A stretch of DNA of 64,000 bases from Leucocoprinus leucothites (taxonomy: Eukaryota > Basidiomycota > Agaricomycetes > Agaricales > Agaricaceae), in NCBI GenBank assembly GCA_013368445.1, contig JAACJO010000018.1, forward strand, positions 372,001 through 436,000. Reading direction: 5' to 3'. The first letter of the stretch is position 1, and every line of letters starts with the position of its first letter. Positions 53,913-64,000 of the stretch are shown in pieces. Both the position numbers and the translations under genes were made by a program. Under the pieces are notes generated by a model. That model did not search any database. It had not been told where the DNA came from and worked only from the letters and a program-made list of their open reading frames with translations.

Positions 53913-56854
53913 ATGTCGGAACCAACGGGTACAAGCTCTTCAAGACAGAATGGTCGGCGAAAACTGCACAAGAAACACAGCAAGCTGCCAGTCAAGGCTG
54001 GAAAACTCAAACGACAAACGGAAAAGCAGAAGGTCGAAGAGGTGGATAAACTAGCCCTGGAATACGTGAGTGGGATTTTCCTTCGTCAATTGCGCTTATA
54101 TAAATTAAAATAGGTGTAGAGTCCACCAGACGATCTGAAACTCTTTACAGATCTCCCGATTTCAGAGAACACGAAGCGAGGTGCGCGAAATGTAAATACT
54201 TTGCTTATAATTCAATCGTTGAGGAGAATCGGACAGGGCTGAAGAAAGGTTACTTTGTGGAAATGACGGACATCCAAGCAAAAAGTGTACCAATTTCATT
54301 GAAGGGAAAAGACGTTCTAGGAGCAGCTCGTACTGGAAGCGGCAAAACCTTGGCATTCTTGATTCCAGTGTTGGAAATGTTGTATCGTCGGAAATGGGGT
54401 GCCCTAGATGGCCTTGGGGCGTTGATTATCTCACCTACACGAGAATTGGTTCGTGCATTGTTATTTGCCGACGCGACGTAGGCTCACTCAAAAGTCAGGC
54501 AGTTCAAATTTTCGAAGTGTTACGTTCGATCGGAGGTTACCACTCATTCTCTGCCGGCTTGGTCATCGGAGGAAAGAACTTGAAGGATGAAAGGGACAGA
54601 CTGTCTCGCATGAATATCCTTGTTGCAACACCTGGTCGTCTACTACAACACATGGATCAAACAGTCGGTTTTGATGCTAACAATCTTCAAATGCTCGGTA
54701 AGCTTCATTCCCTCTCACTGCAGCATACGTATAATTTATAATTTTTCCCGCCAGTGCTTGATGAAGCTGATCGAATACTCGACATGGGCTTCCAACGCAC
54801 CCTTTCTGCTCTCCTCTCCCACCTTCCAAAATCTCGACAGACCCTTCTCTTTTCCGCGACCCAAACTCAATCCGTTAGCGACTTGGCGCGTCTAAGTCTC
54901 AAGGATCCTGTATCAGTGGGCGTTATCGCCCCTGGCGAATCAACCGACAACACCTATATTCCCTCGACACTCGAACAACATTACGTCGTGTGCGAACTTG
55001 ACAAGAAGCTCGACGTCCTCTGGTCCTTCATCAAGACCCATCTCCAGACTAAAACTCTCGTTTTCATGTCCTCATGCAAACAAGTCCGTTTCGTATTCGA
55101 GACCTTTTGTCGAATGCACCCCGGTATGCCATTGATACATCTTCACGGGAAGCAAAAACAGAGTGCGAGGTTGACCATGTACAACAAATTTACGACGACG
55201 AAGCATGCTGTACTGTTTGCGACGGATATTGCGGCCCGTGGGCTAGACTTTCCGTCTGTGGATTGGGTGGTTCAGCTTGACGCACCTGAAGACGTGGAAA
55301 CGTATATTCATCGTGTTGGGAGAACTGCGAGATATGAGAGTAAAGGGAAGGGCATGTTAATGCTCTGCCCTAGTGAAGAGGAGGGTATGAAAGCTGCGTT
55401 GGAGAAAAAGGGACTGGAAGTTAACAAAATCAAGATTCGGCAAAGTAAAACCCAGAGCATTGAGAATCAGCTACAAAAACTGGCGTTCCAGGATCCAGAA
55501 ATAAAATACCTCGGCCAGCGGGTATGTTATCGTTCTACCTTTGGACGATTATTTGTTAATTTTTTCCCAGGCATTTGTATCGTACCTGAGGTCTATATAC
55601 CTCCAAAAAGACAAGTCGATATTCAAAATTGACGAACTACCCGTTGAATGCTTTGCCGAGTCACTTGGTCTTCCAGGAGCACCTAAAGTCAAGTTTTTGA
55701 GCAAGGAAGCTATGAAACGGCGGAAGAATGCTTCAAGAACAATAGAGGAGGCCGAGGCCGAAGTTAGGAAGGAAAACGAGAGTTTGAAATCTACGAAAAA
55801 GGTGTCAGCACCGAGCAGACAGAGGGGCGGTGACAACGATGATGAGAGCAACGGACCACAGGACCCTAGTGAGGGGAGCGAGGAGTCGGATAGCGAAGGT
55901 GCATCCTCTGGCGGGGATCAGGTTGACGAGGCACTGTCTGTGCCAGGCAAAGTGAAGAAGGTCTGTTCTCATCATGCTGAAATTAGGCTACTGCTCAATA
56001 AGAACCGTCAGGCTGGAGCTGTTCGAACGAAGTATGACCGCATGTTCGAGCGCAAGAACCAAAACATTCTATCCGAACATTACTCAAAACTCATATCACA
56101 CGATGATGCCTCGGACTCGGAAGACGACTTCATTACGCTTAAGCGAGCAGACCATGGCCTCGACGATCTTGATTCCGCCGATCAAAATGTATCCAAATCC
56201 CCAGTGAATAATGGTGACCATACTACAACATTCCAGGAAGACCTGGCCGCGAACCTTTCAAAACGTAAACTCAAAATGAATAAGGCAAAACGTACTATTG
56301 CCACCGGCGGCGTCAACACGAAGCTCATCTTTGACGACGAAGGCAAGGCTCATCAACTCTACGAGCTGGAGGACGGTGAGAAGTGGTTTGAAGAACGTGG
56401 AGGACTCCTTGGAGCACAAGAAGAAGGAAAGAAGTTTGCCGAGAGTGAGAGGACGAAAATGAGGGTGACTGATGTTGTGGATCGTGAGGAAGCACGAGAA
56501 AAGAAAAGAGAGAAGAAGAGGAAGAGAAAGGAGAGAGAAAAGGCTGTGAGTAGTTTCTCGTTTCCGTTACATGGTGATTTGGTTTTGATCTTGTTCTTTC
56601 CCCCTTTCTAGATAAACGGGGACGATGAAGGCGGACCTGTTGCTGTGATCGAACCTACTGAGGAAGGTGATGGTTACGTCTCGCCAGAGTTTGACCTGCC
56701 CTCGGAGAGCGATGAGGAGCCATCGTCATTCACTCCGAGAAAAAGGGCTACATTTGAAGAGCGCCCGGCCAGCAAGAAACGGAAGGTTGATGCTGATGAG
56801 GATATGGGTGACGATGAAGAGCTCGCTCTCCATCTGTTGCGCCAGCGGCGATGA
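53913..56854 (+). CDS. DBP4: ATP-dependent RNA helicase Dbp4 (DEAD box)
   Basis: About seven exons. Start MSEPTGTSS at 53913; exon 1 ends at 54065. Later exons give [21 protein letters not shown], then [17 protein letters not shown] (Q motif), [12 protein letters not shown] (motif I), [14 protein letters not shown] (Ia), [17 protein letters not shown] (Ib), [14 protein letters not shown] (II), LLFSATQT (III), [12 protein letters not shown] (IV), [12 protein letters not shown] (V) and HRVGRTARY (VI). The C-terminal extension has [18 protein letters not shown], typical of Dbp4/DDX10, and an acidic and basic tail ending [13 protein letters not shown]. Dbp4 releases U14 snoRNA and U3 during small-subunit rRNA processing in the nucleolus. 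All motifs are intact, so this is the working copy. Confidence 0.93.
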
Positions 56855-57209
56855 TGTATTTTCACGACTGCCACTCGGAATTGCTGCTAGTTTAATTTTT
56901 TTAAATCCTACATCATTACCTTACTCCGATAAAGGCGGTCAGTCGATTCTGCAGGGTATAACTATAAAATCCTGTATTAGAAGTCGTGATATACTTGTCA
57001 GATACTCCATGAACTGAATGCTCCGTTGAAGCGTCCAGCCATGGCTATTGGCCTCTGAAATGTTTTACCCCTGAATACTTCGTCATGATATGCACGTGAT
57101 CAGTCAACGTAGCAGTACTGCCTTGGACTCCTTTACATTGGACAACGAGTTCAACAAAACCTCCACTTAACGTGCACCTAACCCTCATTCCCACTCGTCA
57201 TTTGGACGA
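56855..57209. other. Intergenic between DBP4 and the sugar transporter gene
   Basis: Tandem spacer holding the DBP4 3' UTR and the transporter promoter. Nothing else was recognised. Confidence 0.5.
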
Positions 57210-59882
57210 ATGACGGGACTATCTTCCCTCCCTCTAGCTCAAGAAGAGGGAAATGGCCAAAGCCACCAAAAGTTCAGAGGCGTGTCGAAGATCATTGGCC
57301 CGAAATGGTCGCATATGCCCACTTTGACGGTCGGCTTCTTGGGGATCCAGATCTTCTGGAGTGTTGAAATGTCGTATGGTGAGTACAATGGTGGTCACTT
57401 CTTGCTGCATTCATGACCGAAAGCACTACAGCCTCGCCGTATCTTCTTTCGCTCGGCTTGTCGAAATCAAAAATGGCGATCGTATTTGTCGCAGGACCTC
57501 TCTCGGGCTTGGTGATGCAGCCGCTTGTAGGTACGTAGTCGCGTTCTAAGCATGACTTGCGCTGTCTAAACAAACCTTCAAGGTGTATTGGCCGATAGCT
57601 GCACCTCGAGGTTCGGTAGACGACGGCCATACATGATGGCTGGGACCATCATCTGTATATTTGCTATGATACTACTTGGGTTCACGAGGTGGTTCGCGTC
57701 AATATTTATCAGCGAAGAAAATAATGCTGTACGTTGCTAGCTTTCACCTCACGAAGCATTTGATTGACAATTAAGCTCAGAATGACATATTAACAATTTG
57801 GCTGGCGGTACTTGCTATTTATTTTATTGACTTCGCTGTTAATGCAAGTGAGTTGACGATGTGTCCTTGCAACACTGCGTGGAAAGTTGACCCCATTTCC
57901 TAGTAATGTCGGTAGACCGAGCTCTGCTCGTTGACTCTTTGCCCTCCCCGCAACAACCTCAAGGAAACGCATGGGCGGCTAGGATGGTAGCAATCGGAGC
58001 CATTGTCGGGTTTTTTGTGTGAGTGATGCTCGATTTACCGGTGAAATATGATTCTGATAGCTTGTTTGAAAAGTGGGAACGTAGACCTTCCAAAAATACT
58101 TCCGTTTCTGGGTAATACGCAGTTGCAAGTGCTCTCAATCGTTGCATCTCTTCTTCTATTAGGCAGTCACCTCGTCATGGCAATAATGGTAAAAGAGAAG
58201 ATCTTACTCCCGGACACGGATAGAACGGGGTACGCAGGCAGTCGCTACTTTGTTACCATACTGAGAATAATCCAGGAAAATAAACAAGAAGTCATTTGTT
58301 CACGATTTAAAAGACATCTGGACGAATATCTTCAACCTACCACCCGTTATCCGACAGATTGTGCGTAATTGGCTTACACGTCTTCATCCCCTGTTAACCT
58401 ACACTTATAGTGCTTCATTCAATTCTTGTCAGTATACCCTTTCCTTCCCAAAGCTAAATTGTAACCCTCCATCCGCAGCGCATCGCTAGGCTGGTTTCCG
58501 ATTCTTTTTTACACGTCGATTTACATCGCCGACTTGTACAAACGCGGTCTCCCAATACCCTCTACCCAGAGTGCCCAGGACGCTCTAGACGCTCAAGCAA
58601 CGCGATTAGGATCACGAGCACTTTTTTTCCAATCAGTCATCGCTCTGATTGGCAACATCGTTTTGCCTTACTTTGTCACAGAATCTGCCACCACTCCTGG
58701 GGAAGTTAACCAGCCAAAGTCTCACCTGAGATTTGGTTATGGGTCCCAAAGCCTATGGACGAAGGTTGGGAGGTGGATGAAGGTACCAAACTGGCTGAAG
58801 ATACACCTGGCCAGTTTATGGGCCCTGTGTCATTTAGTGTTTGCCCTATGTATGTTTGGGACGTTGTAAGTCACATACTCAGCACAATCCGTGTTCAATT
58901 GCACTAAGCGGTGTTCTACGATTAGCTTCACAAGTAGCGTCGGTGGTGCTTCATTCTTGATTGCTGTTATAGGCTTCTCTTCGGCAGTCGGTCAATGGGT
59001 GCCGTTTTCATTGGTGGGGATTCATAGTTCTTGAGGGTACAGGGAAACTCATCTAAGTGCCTGAATTCACAGCTCGCTTCTGCAATCCTAACAGAGGCTT
59101 CCGAAGACGACGACGCCGCCATTCGATTAGTCGATACCCGAACACATCCACGAAGAGTGAACAGCAGTGACCTGGATGTAGACACAGAAGCAGATGAAAG
59201 GAGTATGTTCCTTCCTGGCGAAGCGTCCGAGAGTGAAGACGAAAACGATGATATCGGCGAAGCTAAGAAAGCAGAGGAGCGAAGAAGGGTAATGGGGAAC
59301 TCTGTCGCTCAAGTCAGTGTTATGGACATCAGCGGCGCAAATGATGGTGCCGGTCATCATATGGTGGATGGAGGTGAATACGGGAATGGAGCGGCGAGAG
59401 GTGCACAGAGTGGAGGCGGCTTGAGTGCGAAGGCGGGTATAATACTGGTAAGTGAATATGATTCCTCCCTTAGAAAATGTGTTGTTGATGTCCTTTTACG
59501 TCAATAGGGTATCCAGAATATCTTCATTGTCATCCCACAATTCCTTGTTACTGGAGTTTCCTCACTCATCTTCGCCGTTTTTGACCCCCAAAACCCCAGT
59601 ATACCAACACATCGTCCGGGTCCTATATTCGCAAATGGCACAAATGTTAATTTGGTTCTCGCCAACACGACGGAATCAGCCGCACAGCTGACTAAGAGTG
59701 TAGCGCTGAAGTGGCTAGACCTACGGCAAGACGGTGGTGACCCCGCTCGGGCAGAAGATGGAAGTGTGATGATGTATCAAGGCTCGAACTCTGTTGTTTA
59801 TATTCTGAGACTTGGTGGTATCGCGGCAACGATTGCGGCTGTATTGAGTTGGAGATTAGCGAGAGAGTTGCGACATAGATGA
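57210..59882 (+). CDS. SUT-like sugar:H+ symporter (GPH/MFS)
   Basis: About nine exons with short introns. Start MTGLSSLPLAQEEG; the first membrane segment follows (TVGFLGIQIFWSVEMSYASPYLLSLG across a splice). Other signatures are GPLSGLVMQPLVGVLAD with RFGRRRP, the classic inter-TM2/3 loop, then FAVNAVMSVDRALLVDSLP, FASLGWFPILFYTSIYIADLYK and FSSAVGQWVPFSL. A long acidic cytosolic loop (DSWDDDAAIRLVDT-like, EADERSMFLPGEASESEDEND) precedes GIQNIFIVIPQFLVTGVSSLIFAVFD. These match fungal Sut1-type sucrose or alpha-glucoside transporters. The usual LLAEAIL is LLASAIL here. All splice joins I tested are in frame. The exact sugar is not predictable. Confidence 0.85.
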
Positions 59883-61196
59883 TTTTCCTTCCTCCCGCGT
59901 GTACCTATACCATCCCCTTTATTTAATTCAATCTATGTTAAGTCGGCAGGCAGATCTACCGTCAACAGCTAACAGCAAGAGGTGGTATTGAGCATTAGCA
60001 TGCAGATCCAAGTTTAAGAGATAACGTACTTTCTAGCACAACCTATCAACTCCTACCGCGAGTCATGTACTGAGCACCCGAAAACTTTCTTTTACTTACC
60101 GCGTTTGTGAGAGGACACCTTGTGGCCCCAGAAGGTCTGAAGTCGCCATGGGTGTCAGCCGCGTTTCATCGAAGTCTGTCCCTCATGCTCACCTGTATCT
60201 AGGCATACCCGCGCCGCAGCAAATGCCGTTCAACTCCCATCTGTTCCCCGGGACTTCTTGGGCGCGCGTTGCTGTTAACTTGACATGAACCCTGAAAATG
60301 AAGTTCTGCAAGCACCCTTTTTCCAGACCGCATACGGAAGCGGTGCGGTAGCGGCATTTGAAATTTGCAGGGCTATTGTTATCGATGCTCACTCTCCCCT
60401 CCACGTAATGCCGGGTCCCGCCGCATTGGTAACCTTTGAATGGGCATGACCCATGCCCGCACACTAATTGATGATAAGATTGATGATCAGATGGCTTCTA
60501 TCCCATATCCGGAAACTCATAGCTTGATATAGGTAGGACCCACGGACAATTTAACGATTCGTCTTAAACGCCATCGTCGCTCTTGGCAACAATTTTCAAC
60601 AAACAAGTGGACGTACCTGTACTACAGGAGTAGAGCAGTCTAATCAACCAAAGCACACAACGTAAGCATTCGAACCAGTGGTTGTTTTAATCTCCGCCAC
60701 ACAGAAGCTGGGTTTCATCAACTTAAATGATGAAGGTCTGTGTAATGACTCTAATACATATTCAAATGATATTCTAGAAGTTTCCGTTTACTAGGAAAGG
60801 GTCACCTCATCCGGCGGGCTCCTTTAACTCCGCACAAACTCTGAGACTCTAAGAAGCATGCTGTCTTGATAGATGGCACTATCATAACAGCAAGAAGGCA
60901 GCCATGTGCCATAGCATCTGCTGTAAGAAGACGTGAAGACGCCAAACCGGGTTAGGGTGAGAGCGTTAGGTTCGCCCTCACGAGGGCTATCATGGCTAAT
61001 CAGTCACAAGATTACTAAATCTTCTTGTATAAGTAAGTTGCCATCCACAATTAATAAACCCCATCTCTCTCGTCGATCGCTTTTTTCTCTGTGCAATTTC
61101 TCGAATTGTTGAAGCTTTACCGAACGTTCGCCGTGCGTATGCTGTTTTTTATACGTTTATAGCACCTGCCGACACAGCTTCAAGAACAGACTAGCT
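59883..61196. other. Intergenic region, weak coding signal only
   Basis: About 1.3 kb. A 91-codon Cys-rich minus-strand frame lies at 60189-60464 (starting CGHGSCPFKGYQCGG) without recognised homology; I leave it uncalled. A TATA-like TATAAG at about 61027 lies upstream of the next gene. Confidence 0.4.
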
Positions 61197-61769
61197 ATGA
61201 CTGATACAGTAAAACAACCAGCCTTGATCGACGAAAGTGCCAAGTTCAGGTTACAGAAACTCCATCAGGCGGTATTTTGGTGCAGCATGAGAGGATCGCC
61301 GCACCATTGGATCACCAGCTACGCGTTCGCTGACGGCATAGTTGAGGTCGATGGCGGCCGCTATGCAGGGATCTCTCTCGATATGTTCCAACCTGTCGCC
61401 CACAAAAATCAACCCCCTGGCGAGAATAAGAACTTATTCGGCACCCTCAGGTTCGGCGCCCGGAAAGAGAACGTACTCATGTCAAAAAACCCTGCATTCA
61501 TGGTCATGTTGGCCTTCAAGACAAAGATCACGGTTCAAGAACTTTACAACCTCGTTGTTGGCAACAAACTTCATCTTTATCAGTACAGCCCTGCGGGAAG
61601 CGGATGTATGTACTGGCAGAGCCAGCTCTTGAAGAAGTTTGTCGTGAAAGGTTGGCTGGCGCAGGAGGATCTGGCGAAGCTCTTCAAATCACTCGAGGCA
61701 TATGCAAAGCAGAAGGGAAGTCAAGCAGTTCCGTATCCTCCAGTCGAAGGCAAATATTATAATATTTAA
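61197..61769 (+). CDS. Small protein of unknown function
   Basis: Single-exon 190-aa frame with a good start context after a long pyrimidine-rich leader. Visible features are a HHWITSYAF tract, an internal GRYAGISLDMF, the turn PAGSGCMYWQ near residue 135, and a Tyr-rich C-terminus (PYPPVEGKYYNI). No signal peptide or membrane segment. The HW...GxGCxYW pattern reminds me of small DUF-type fungal proteins (possibly DUF7770), but I cannot confirm this. No lesions. Confidence 0.6.
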   Translation: MTDTVKQPALIDESAKFRLQKLHQAVFWCSMRGSPHHWITSYAFADGIVEVDGGRYAGISLDMFQPVAHKNQPPGENKNLFGTLRFGARKENVLMSKNPAFMVMLAFKTKITVQELYNLVVGNKLHLYQYSPAGSGCMYWQSQLLKKFVVKGWLAQEDLAKLFKSLEAYAKQKGSQAVPYPPVEGKYYNI

Positions 61770-61839
61770 GAGTAGCCAACAGGACGTAGGCAATGTAACC
61801 GTGCTCGTAGGCTAGTAGCAGGAAGTAGTTAAGGACGAG

Positions 61840-63274
61840 TTAGTTCGTAAACCGGTCAATTGCCCCTTCTATGTAACGCCAGTATTGTTCCTCTGTTTTG
61901 CATGGGATGCCTGCGATAAATGCTCTATACCGCTCCCACGAGGTTGATTGGCCTTGAGAAATTTCATTCGAGCGAAGCATAGCAAGCGACTCAATGGAAG
62001 CAGGGTAGAATCCGGCGCTGTCCCAGTCGATGAGCCAAACTGTGCCATTTTTATCGAGAAGGATGTTTGACATATTCAGATCACCGTGTGTGAACACGGG
62101 GGTCCAGTTGATCGTTGGTTCAGGTAGTGGGGGTGGGGCTAATCCTGCGTACCGACATGCATATAAGTCGGATTCCCACCCTGTGAAACAGACAAAATCA
62201 CAGAACCGGCGGAAATGCGTAGTGCTTTCGAATGGGCCAAATTCGTTATCACCGAAAATATGTGCGGCGAGCTTTCGGGTTCCTACACCTCGAACGTCTG
62301 GACAGGTCAAGGAGCGAAGCTGCTTGATATAGAGGCGCAGCGTGCATGCAACACGAAATCGCATAAACCAACCGATCCTGTCCCAGCACTCGAGAAGCAT
62401 TTCGCCTTCGATATAATCCATTATCATGTGAAGGCCATAATGAGCATGAACCCGCGGAATTGGAATTGACGTATGTTGGTGTACGTATTCCAATGCTGCT
62501 GGCTCAGAGCCGGTCCACATTTGCTTCCAGATCAGGGAGGGGGAAATCAAAATAGCGGGTACACTTCTGGCGTGCGCAATCTTGAGACGTCGCAGAAGGG
62601 ATTGAGTCCACTCGGAAGATGATTCGATGGGATGTTGCCGAAGAAGATCATCAGCACCGTGAATAGTCGCCAGCTCATCCTCAATCTTCAGAAAGTGGTG
62701 GGGACAGCCTCAGATAAGTGAAGAGAGCGTATATGCATGCGGACTCACATTGCGTGTTATTTGACTGGTAGGGAGTGTGAAGCAAGCAGCAAGGCAGTCC
62801 GTGAAGATGGTTCGTAATCGTCTCCAGAGAGTCGGGAAAAAGCGGGGTTGCTTTGAGAGTGGTGAGTGTGTATTTACTAAGGGGGGATCAAGTCAGGGGG
62901 GTTACATACACAAAATATCGGGCAGAAGCTCACCAGCGTATATCACAAGGTCAGCTACACCGTGTATGGTGAGCGCATTGACAGATATTGAGTCTACGTT
63001 GTATCTGTATGCCAACTGCCGCATTCTATGAAGGTGTGCCAAGTGAGCGTCGGAGTAGTCAGCCGCAATGAGATCGGTCTTGGTTAAGAGGAAACAGAAG
63101 GAAGAGCTTGATTTCTGAGCGTCCTCTATAGTGGACTCAGAAGGAGCTCCTGGACCGGTGGCGTCGACTAGTACGACGGAAAGCGAGGCAGGTTCGAGTT
63201 GTGAAGCACTTCCAATTCGAGGTCTGAAGAAGAAGTTTCTGCTATCTTGCTCACGGGTATATGAGTAGTCATCC
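61840..63274 (-). CDS. APH-type kinase-like protein with long N-terminal region
   Basis: The C-terminal part (61840 to about 62550) is an aminoglycoside-phosphotransferase-type kinase fold. It has YVHQHTSIPIPRVHAH, the catalytic loop FTHGDLNMSNILLD (HGDxxxxN) and the metal-binding LIDWDSAGFYP (DFD-like, IDWD). Spliced upstream exons stay in one phase: an exon from 62708 with IEDELATIHGADDLL, an exon of about 100 nt ending at 62850, and a long exon from about 63274 with SVVLVDATGPGAP, FLLTKTDLIAADYSD and ADLVIYAGELLPDIL. The upstream part is unrecognised. The true 5' start is not found. Fungal APH-like proteins are mostly uncharacterised small-molecule or protein kinases, not resistance genes. 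Confidence 0.6.
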
Positions 63275-64000
63275 TAGACAGATTTAAGAGCCCATCTCTC
63301 AGCATTGAAGAGACGACTAACGAGAATAGCTCTAAGTGTCCTCTTTCCGCTCCCCTGGTCCCCTGTTTACATTTTAGTTTCGCGTGAAGGACGAGAGTTT
63401 CAAAAGCCAATACCATATATGTCAATCGTTACAAATTGAGTTGATTGTCCGCCATTGCGAGAGGCAAATGATACCATAAGGAAGAACCTGGAAGAGCTTG
63501 TGTTTGGAATACTGATCAACACTTGACCACATCACGTCACACGTAACAGTCATGTGTGGTAACGTTGTTACGAGCCAAATTCACGTGCTGCATGGCAGGA
63601 TTAGTAGTTAGTATCTGTAACGGTGCGCTGGGGCCGCCGGGCACCCTATCCCTGACTCCATTTGGGGTATGTAAACAACCTAAGTATGCAAGCACGAAAT
63701 CAAGTTGTCAGCCCATTTACCGATATCTTTTCTGTGCGCGAAAATAGTAGCAATGCAGTTGTGTGATAAATATACACAAACACTACCCTCCCAAGTCACC
63801 TGGACCGCGTTCAGTAGAATCTGTAAGGCCTTTGCAATCTTGTCTCTAGGGCTGGCTATTAGAAGAGGTCTCAATTCACCACAATTTGAGTATCAAGTTT
63901 GTCAACGTCACCAACTTTTTTCTAGCCTAATTAGTAAGTACCCTACCATGTCAAGCACGACAGCGTCCGTCTGTCGTTGGTTCTGACCCAAGTAGATAGT
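63275..64000. other. Window end, nothing firm
   Basis: May hold the 5' exon of the APH-like gene. Short frames at 63556-63747 and 63680-63986 have no support. Confidence 0.4.

Larger units (their letters stand above)
43155..56777. repeat. Tandem duplication 2, right (intact) unit
   Basis: Carries the complete versions of HET-alpha, HET-beta, the membrane protein and DBP4, matching 32897-43154. Its right edge lies inside the last exon of DBP4, which continues into unique sequence, so this unit keeps the ancestral right flank. Confidence 0.88.

Noticed and set aside
60189..60464. Small Cys-rich ORF
   Set aside because: No family, no clear start context or paralogue; length is within chance expectation.
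1..64000. tRNA genes, rRNA, CRISPR arrays
   Set aside because: None recognised by eye; tRNAscan-SE would be needed to exclude tRNAs.

Overview
The window is eukaryotic genomic DNA from a filamentous fungus, most likely an agaricomycete basidiomycete. Protein genes are split by many short (about 45-60 bp) GT-AG introns, genes lie close together on both strands, and the gene set is fungal: PPX1/PRUNE-type phosphatase, EMC2, BTN1/CLN3, threonine synthase, DBP4 helicase, a SUT-like sugar transporter, a NACHT STAND protein, F-box proteins and HET-like proteins. No tRNA, rRNA or CRISPR array was recognised by eye.

Region 1 (1-7.8 kb): the 3' part of a Ser/Pro-rich gene, an exopolyphosphatase-family gene, EMC2 and a complete NACHT gene. 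Region 2 (7.5-17.3 kb): an ancient direct tandem duplication. Its left end lies inside the NACHT gene and its right end inside a gene of unknown function (16479-17637). The duplication produced two intron-rich Dal5/TNA1-type permease genes (8974-11675 and 13421-16126), a decayed copy of the unknown gene, and a junction where that gene is fused to a NACHT fragment. Two insertions sit only in the left unit: one of about 580 bp flanked by 13-bp direct repeats, and one of 151 bp with terminal inverted repeats.

Region 3 (18-32.9 kb): BTN1, two related F-box genes, an acidic unknown protein, THR4 (with a perfect TGACTCA Gcn4-type site 80 bp upstream), and a helical protein of unknown function. Region 4 (32.9-56.8 kb): a second, larger tandem duplication of the module [R segment - HET-like alpha - HET-like beta - three-segment membrane protein - DBP4]. 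The right unit is intact. The left unit has decayed: HET-alpha is almost deleted, HET-beta has a 1-nt frameshift, and DBP4 has lost its start codon, Walker A motif, helicase C-domain and 3' end. The breakpoints share a 3-nt AGA microhomology.

Region 5 (57-64 kb): a SUT-like sugar:H+ symporter, a small unknown protein, and an APH-type kinase-like gene with a long unrecognised N-terminal region. The most interesting material is the HET-like membrane protein module, which may be an allorecognition or immunity-type locus, together with the NACHT gene; both lie in or at the edge of duplicated, decaying DNA. The three consecutive micro-exons (8, 12 and 13 nt) that encode the first membrane segment of both permeases also stand out.
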